Shown one piece after another: positions 21,501 through 25,762 of a DNA stretch of 25,762 bases. Each line of letters begins with the position of its first letter. Position 1 is the stretch's first letter. This DNA comes from Reclinomonas americana ATCC 50394 (lineage: Eukaryota > Jakobida > Jakobea > Jakobida). The translations under genes were made by a program, and so were the position numbers. The notes beneath the pieces were generated by a model, which was given only the letters and a program-made list of their open reading frames with translations, was not told the origin of the DNA and searched no databases. The DNA lies in the NCBI GenBank assembly GCA_048213135.1, contig AFZH01017328.1, positions 1 to 25,762 of the forward strand, given 5' to 3'.

Positions 21501-22165
21501 TCGGCGGGCAGTCGGCGATCTCGTTCTCCTGGATCGTACCACAGCTCGAGGAGTCCGCCGCACTCGCGCCAGCGCACCGAACGCGATCTATCCCCACAAC
21601 ACAGGTCGCGCGGGTCGCCGTCGCGAGAGCACGGGCGACCTGACTACTCGCCTCGTCGTCGCTCTGGTGGCGGACATCACAGGTGCGTGTATGTGTCTGC
21701 ACTTGATGCACATACGCCGGTGCCTAATGATGCGGTTCTTTTGCAGTCCCGATCGACGTCACCGCGGGTCGCCCAGCCGCGGCGATCGTGACTACCATCG
21801 CGACCGCGATCGCGACCGAGACCGCTACAGCGATCGTGAACGCGACAGGGATCGCGATAGAGACCGCGGGCGTGACCGTGGTTATGAGCGCGACCGTGAC
21901 CGTGACCGCGATCGACATGGTCGGAGTGACCGTGGCGATGGCCGATCGCGAAGGTGAGAGATAAGAGTGTGTGTGCATTTTCTTCTCCAAGTGGTCTATG
22001 CTCATCGACTATTGTTGCAGAGACGAGCCTCTTCCACCGGGTGCCGTGCCGGCGGAACTCGGCGCCGCCGATTCTGGCATTAAGAGACCCACTTCTACAC
22101 CACCGAGACCTCCAGAGGGCAACGGCAGTGTGGCCGCTGCGCCTGCTGGTGATATCAGTAGTTAG
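18582..22165 (+). CDS. CCNK: Cyclin K-like transcriptional cyclin with polyproline and Arg/Asp-rich tails
   Basis: Ten exons (18582-18892, 19408-19765, 19895-19981, 20058-20319, 20494-20679, 20754-20794, 20858-21417, 21476-21682, 21747-21953, 22021-22165) encode 787 residues. Residues 1-150 are Pro/His/Gln/Ala-rich. Two cyclin boxes span about 155-415: [81 protein letters not shown] and AIYLASKFM. The LLQT-FDLQ-HPY-FL and W-FVNDSL-TTL strings fit cyclin K better than T, L, C or H. Residues about 440-560 are polyproline, as in animal cyclin K. Residues 600-740 are RS-like (SRRSRSPGS) and then alternating Arg/Asp repeats ([16 protein letters not shown]), more like cyclin L or CDK12. Known cyclin K activates CDK12/13 to phosphorylate RNA polymerase II CTD; this role is inferred. 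Intron 1 is 515 nt, the longest here. Intron 2 (129 nt) is open and a multiple of three. 20973-21032 might be an extra 60-nt intron. Confidence 0.91.
18893..19407 (+). other. 515-nt first intron of the cyclin gene
   Basis: The intron has a GTAACG donor and a CTGCGCAG acceptor. It is about seven times the usual length here. It holds GTGAGTGAGTGAGAG purine runs, AAGAAGAAGAAAGGG, and a C/T-rich stretch at about 19330-19365. I looked for snoRNA C/D boxes, tRNA and coding sequence and found nothing convincing. It may carry regulatory sequence or reflect a distant promoter. Confidence 0.6.
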
Positions 22166-22428
22166 AGCTGCCCTGGTGACTTCACGCCTCGCTCCATGCT
22201 TGCTCCACACCCCCTCCTCCTTCTTCTTCTTCTTCTCCTTCTGCTGTTGTAATCGCACTCTCCTCCTCCTCGCCTGTTCTCTGTTTTTTTTACTAGTTAT
22301 GGAGCGGTGGCTGCACCAGTGGCAGCGAATTTTTTTTGCGTGTTGACTACACAAACACTCGAAACCTCAGAAAAAGAACCTATAACCCCACCAATACAGA
22401 AAAATTGCATTCCTTGTTTAACATTTGC
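22166..22428. other. Convergent intergenic spacer
   Basis: 263 bp lie between the cyclin stop (plus) and the TPR gene stop (minus). It contains (TTC)n at about 22220-22240, CTCCTCCTCCTCG, and short T- and A-runs. No AATAAA is seen on the cyclin side. No gene is supported. Confidence 0.5.
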
Positions 22429-25400
22429 TTATAATCTCTTGCCGGGAGTGGACTTGTACGAGATGTGACCGAAACGCAACAGCGCAGACGAATCGCGCGA
22501 GAACGCCGAAACGAAGACACGGAAGGCCTCGTTGTGCAGTCCGGCATTCTGCAAGGCCAGGCCGAGATTGTTCAGGGCGAAAATGTCGCTCGGACACAGC
22601 TTGACCACGCGCTCCAGGTCATTCATCGCCTCCTCGTGACGGCACAGCTGCCGGAACACGCATGAGCGGTTGACCAGTGCATCGGTGAGGGTGGGGTCCA
22701 GGTTCAACGCCGCACTGTGTCCACTTGTCAGCATACACAATCACATCCTTTGCAAAGCACCACACATGCACAACGCAACGTGTAGTCATTCAGAGCAGCC
22801 GAGCGCAGACCCAGTCTCTCCGCCACGTAGCCACTGCATGAGTCGAGCACACAACTGTCAGGCACGGCAGGAGGCGGAAGAGTAATGCGAAAGTGACAAA
22901 CCGATACTTAAAGTACAGCGCACACTGTGGCTTGGCCGCAATGGCTTCGGTGTAGGCCGCGTACGCACTCTCAAAGTCACCAGTCTCCTCGAGCAGATAC
23001 GCCCGCACAGCAAGGACACGCGGTTCCTTGACACCACGTCTGTGACGGTGCAACAGAAGGTGAGCGAGCGCACACAGTAATTGAGAGACAAACAGGCAGA
23101 CAACGAACCGCACAGCAGAGTCCACATAGTGCAGCGCGGACATTGAGTGCCCGAGTTGATGCTCGACCAGGGCCAGGGAGACCAGAGTGGAGACGTTGCT
23201 CTCGTCCAAATCGAGTGCAAGACGGAAGGAGATGGCGGCCTCCAGCAGCAAGTTGAGATCGGCCTCGATGTGACCGCGCATAATGAGACCAAGCGCGTTG
23301 GTCTCCAGCTCGTCGCCGACAGCCTCCAAGTCCTGCAGCGCCAGCTCGCGATGCTTGAGTTCATAAAGCAGCGCGGCGCGCTTGATCAGTGACTTGGCAC
23401 GCTTCGGGTTGTGCTGCACGGCCACATTGTAGGCCTCCAGAGCCTCGCCCAGACGACCGAGAATGCGGAGCGCATCACCACGGCCAATGGCCACGGTGGC
23501 GTTCGGGCGCAACTTGAACGCCAGCTGGAAGTCCTCGGCGGCCTTCTCCCACTCCTGCCGGGCGACACATACCCACGCGCGACCGGCGTAGGCCAGCTCG
23601 TGTGGTGTCAGCACGATGCTCTGCGAGTAGTCCTCGTAGGCGCGATCGAGCTCGCCACGTGAGTGCAGCGCACAGCCGCGGCACAGATACGCCTTCCAGT
23701 AGGTGTCGTCCAGCTGAATGGCTTGCGTGTAGTCCGAAATCGCACCCTCCAAGTCACCAGCCTCCTCGCGGCACAGGCCACGGCACATCCACGGCGCCGG
23801 CACCGACGAGTCTGCCGCAATCGCGCGCTCACTGCACGGAAAAACCAAGGTCAGGGAAAGGAAAAAGATAAGGACAGCGAGACGATTTGGCACGCAACAA
23901 TTGATCCACTGCCTCCTCGGTGCGATTCTCCTGCGAGGCAATGACGCCCAGCGTGAAATGCGCAGTGGCACAATTCGAGTCAATCAGGAGCGCCTCGTTG
24001 AGGATGGCACGCGCGTCTTGCCGCCTGTTCATCTGCTCCAGCAGCAGCGCCTTGTTGCAGAGCAGTGTGGTCGAGCGCGGCTCCAGTGCCAGCGCCTGGT
24101 TGTAGTCGGCAAGTGCGGCCGACTTGAGGCCCATCTGGTGCTGCAGTACTGCGCGGTGCGCCCACGCATCAACGCTGCGCGGCGACAGCTCCACAGACAT
24201 GCTGTACGCCTCCAGCGCGGCATCGCGATTGCCGAGCTAGCATGGGAGGGGGACCATGTCAGTCGAACAGGAAACATGGAAGAGTGGGGAAGGGAAAGGA
24301 GGCTGGCGCCGTACCGCTTCTTCGGCGAGTCCAAGACCCAGTCGAGCCTCAAAGAGGCGCGGTTCCAGTGCCACGACCTTCTTGTAGTCGGTCTGTGCGA
24401 GCGCAAAGCGCGCCAGTCGGAAATGCAGCTCCGCGCGCAAAAACAGCACCTGCAGCAATGTCGTCAGCTTGAGGTGACGAGACAGACGGAGAAAGTCTAT
24501 GGAGGGGAGTGGCACGCAACATCGCTCGATGGTCCATTCAATTCCACACTGCCGTTGAGATCAAAGATCGCCGCCTGCATGTGACCTGCAAACTCTCGCG
24601 TCAGCCGCCCAACAAGACTGAGCAGATGAAGAAAACCAAGACAGACCTTGCTGGACATGCAGCTTGGCTCGTTGCAGGGTGGCTCGCTTGGCCATCTCCG
24701 GTGACCGCTCAATCACCAACGACAGATCGGCAATCGCCTGCGACGAGAGACTTGAGTGAGACATTTGACTGCAGTCAAGACGAACAGACAGAGAGAGAAC
24801 GCACCGGCTTGGGACGTGACAGGCGAATGTACAGTTGCGCGCGGTTGTAGTGCGCCGCCACATCGGCGTCGTCCAACTCAATCGCTGTCGTGTAGCTGGC
24901 CAAGGCTGCCTCACTGTGTAGACGAAAAAAGTCAGATCCAAGCTGACGGCCGACTGAGGACGGCGGGGGCACGCAACATGAGACCGAGTCGGGTCTCCAC
25001 CAGGCCAATGTTGAAGTGGCAGCACGCCAAGATCTGCGTCTCCTGGCTGGACTTGGCCGCCGCGCGGAAATCCGCCAGCGCCTCTTCGTACTTTTCCAGA
25101 CGCTCAAAGCACACTCCACGGGAGAAGCGCGCACGTGCGTTATCTGTGAGTGCAGGGTTCAGTTTCCGCACAACCACCATCAACCATCCGTCACGTGCAA
25201 GCACGCAACTCGGCTCATTCTCCAGCGCCTTGGTGTAGTCAAAGATGGCGTCCTTCAGTGCACCGCGCTTCTCACGCAGCGCGCCTCGCGCAAAGAATGC
25301 AGTGTCCGCGGCCTGCTTCTCGCCACTCGGAATCAAATCAATGGCTCGCGAGTAATCGTCTTCGGCCTGCGTGTCCTTGCCGAGCTGCGCGTACAGCGCA

Positions 25401-25569
25401 GCGCGTGTGGTGTACACGCGGAACTCGGTACGCGTAAACGCAGCGCAGCGCGTCAGCGACTCCACAGCGTCCTCCAGTTTGCCGAGACCCTGCTGCGCCA
25501 CAGCTCGTGCGTAGTACGCGTCGGCGCAGCGTTCGTTGAGAACGAGAGCTTGCGCCGCATCGTCCATGG
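22429..25569 (-). CDS. TPR-only protein, C-terminal 820 residues (5' partial)
   Basis: Eleven exons are visible: 25569-25210, 25143-24978, 24913-24805, 24737-24647, 24585-24521, 24449-24315, 24236-23899, 23831-23109, 23039-22902, 22833-22780, 22714-22429. They give 820 residues in one continuous array of about 22-24 tetratricopeptide repeats of 34 residues, e.g. AWVCVARQEWEKAAEDFQLAFKLRP and AYLCRGCALHSRGELDRAYEDYSQSIVL. The TPR spacing is kept across all junctions, which supports the splice sites. The first visible exon begins in helix B of a repeat (MDDAAQALVLN) after a TAG acceptor, so the ATG at 25567 is probably internal and more repeats lie beyond the edge. No catalytic, membrane or targeting signal is seen, and the orthologue is not identified; it resembles large TPR scaffolds such as TTC-type proteins. 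Five introns (donors at 25209, 24977, 24520, 23898 and 22779) start with GTTGCG, half of those in this gene. Confidence 0.88.
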
Positions 25570-25574
25570 CTACG

Positions 25575-25575
<1 letters not shown>

Positions 25576-25638
<63 letters not shown>
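25576..25638. repeat. (AC)31 microsatellite within a TPR-gene intron
   Basis: An AC dinucleotide tract on the plus strand is GT on the TPR transcript. It lies directly upstream of a TTTCGTAG acceptor, mirroring the (GT)n-acceptor arrangement at the left window edge. Confidence 0.9.
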
Positions 25639-25640
<2 letters not shown>

Positions 25641-25762
25641 CGTAGTAGTCGTACGTCGGCGGTCGGTACGAACGTAAAGTAAGAGGAAGGACGGTCCGTC
25701 CCTACCGAGTACACCACCTACCTACGTTGAGTACGTACGTTGGAGGAGTAGTAGGAGCGGTC
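25639..25762. other. Window-edge sequence of doubtful origin
   Basis: These 124 bp have no resemblance to introns, exons or intergenic DNA elsewhere in the window. They are rich in TACG, CGGT and GTAC steps and follow the cyclic order T-A-C-G with few skips. By position it should be intron of the TPR gene. I see no gene and suspect low-quality read sequence. Confidence 0.5.

Noticed and set aside
20835-21711. Gly/Val-rich minus-strand frames opposite the cyclin polyproline region
   Set aside because: These are reverse-complement shadows of CCX proline codons (GGX glycine runs) with no independent support.

Overview
The window is a nuclear fragment from a compact, GC-rich, intron-rich eukaryote, most likely a free-living protist. 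Every gene is broken by spliceosomal introns, and 66 coding introns could be placed by frame and homology. Most introns are 57-81 nt, exons can be as short as 41 nt, and neighbouring genes are often only 70-130 bp apart. The gene set is eukaryotic (mitochondrial Hsp90, transcriptional cyclin, HELLS/DDM1 remodeller, LanC-like protein, TPR and armadillo proteins). I cannot name the species from sequence alone. No bacterial, viral or mobile-element genes were seen.

Layout, left to right: (1) 1-188, degenerate repeat and a (GT)n tract lying in an intron; (2) 189-1196 (+), the 3' end of a HELLS/DDM1-type SNF2 remodeller; (3) 2138-1324 (-), a tentative three-exon small basic protein; (4) 2853-4638 (+), a complete LANCL protein in 8 exons; (5) 5886-4773 (-), a CPPED1-like metallophosphoesterase; (6) 5985-10206 (+), a 16-exon coiled-coil plus armadillo-repeat protein; (7) 10770-12671 (+), a two-pass membrane protein of no recognised family; (8) 15308-12783 (-), an M20 metallopeptidase with an N-terminal hydrophobic signal or anchor; (9) 18119-15377 (-), TRAP1 with a mitochondrial presequence; (10) 18582-22165 (+), a cyclin K-like cyclin with polyproline and Arg/Asp-rich tails; (11) 25569-22429 (-), the 3' part of a TPR-only protein whose 5' end lies beyond the right edge.

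The genes do not form a pathway. Gene ends are convergent or head-to-head, with three bidirectional intergenic regions (2139-2852, 5887-5984, 18120-18581). One tandem pair (TRAP1 then M20) has only 67 bp between stop and start. All gene models were assembled by hand. Each keeps frame across every junction and sums to a whole number of codons.

The most unusual signal is in the splice sites. Eleven of the 66 introns, in four or five unrelated genes on both strands, start with GTTGCG, and about thirteen start with GTGCGT. Classical GTRAGT is the minority. The second notable point is technical: both window ends stop in a long GT/AC microsatellite, followed by sequence that looks like read dephasing rather than genome.
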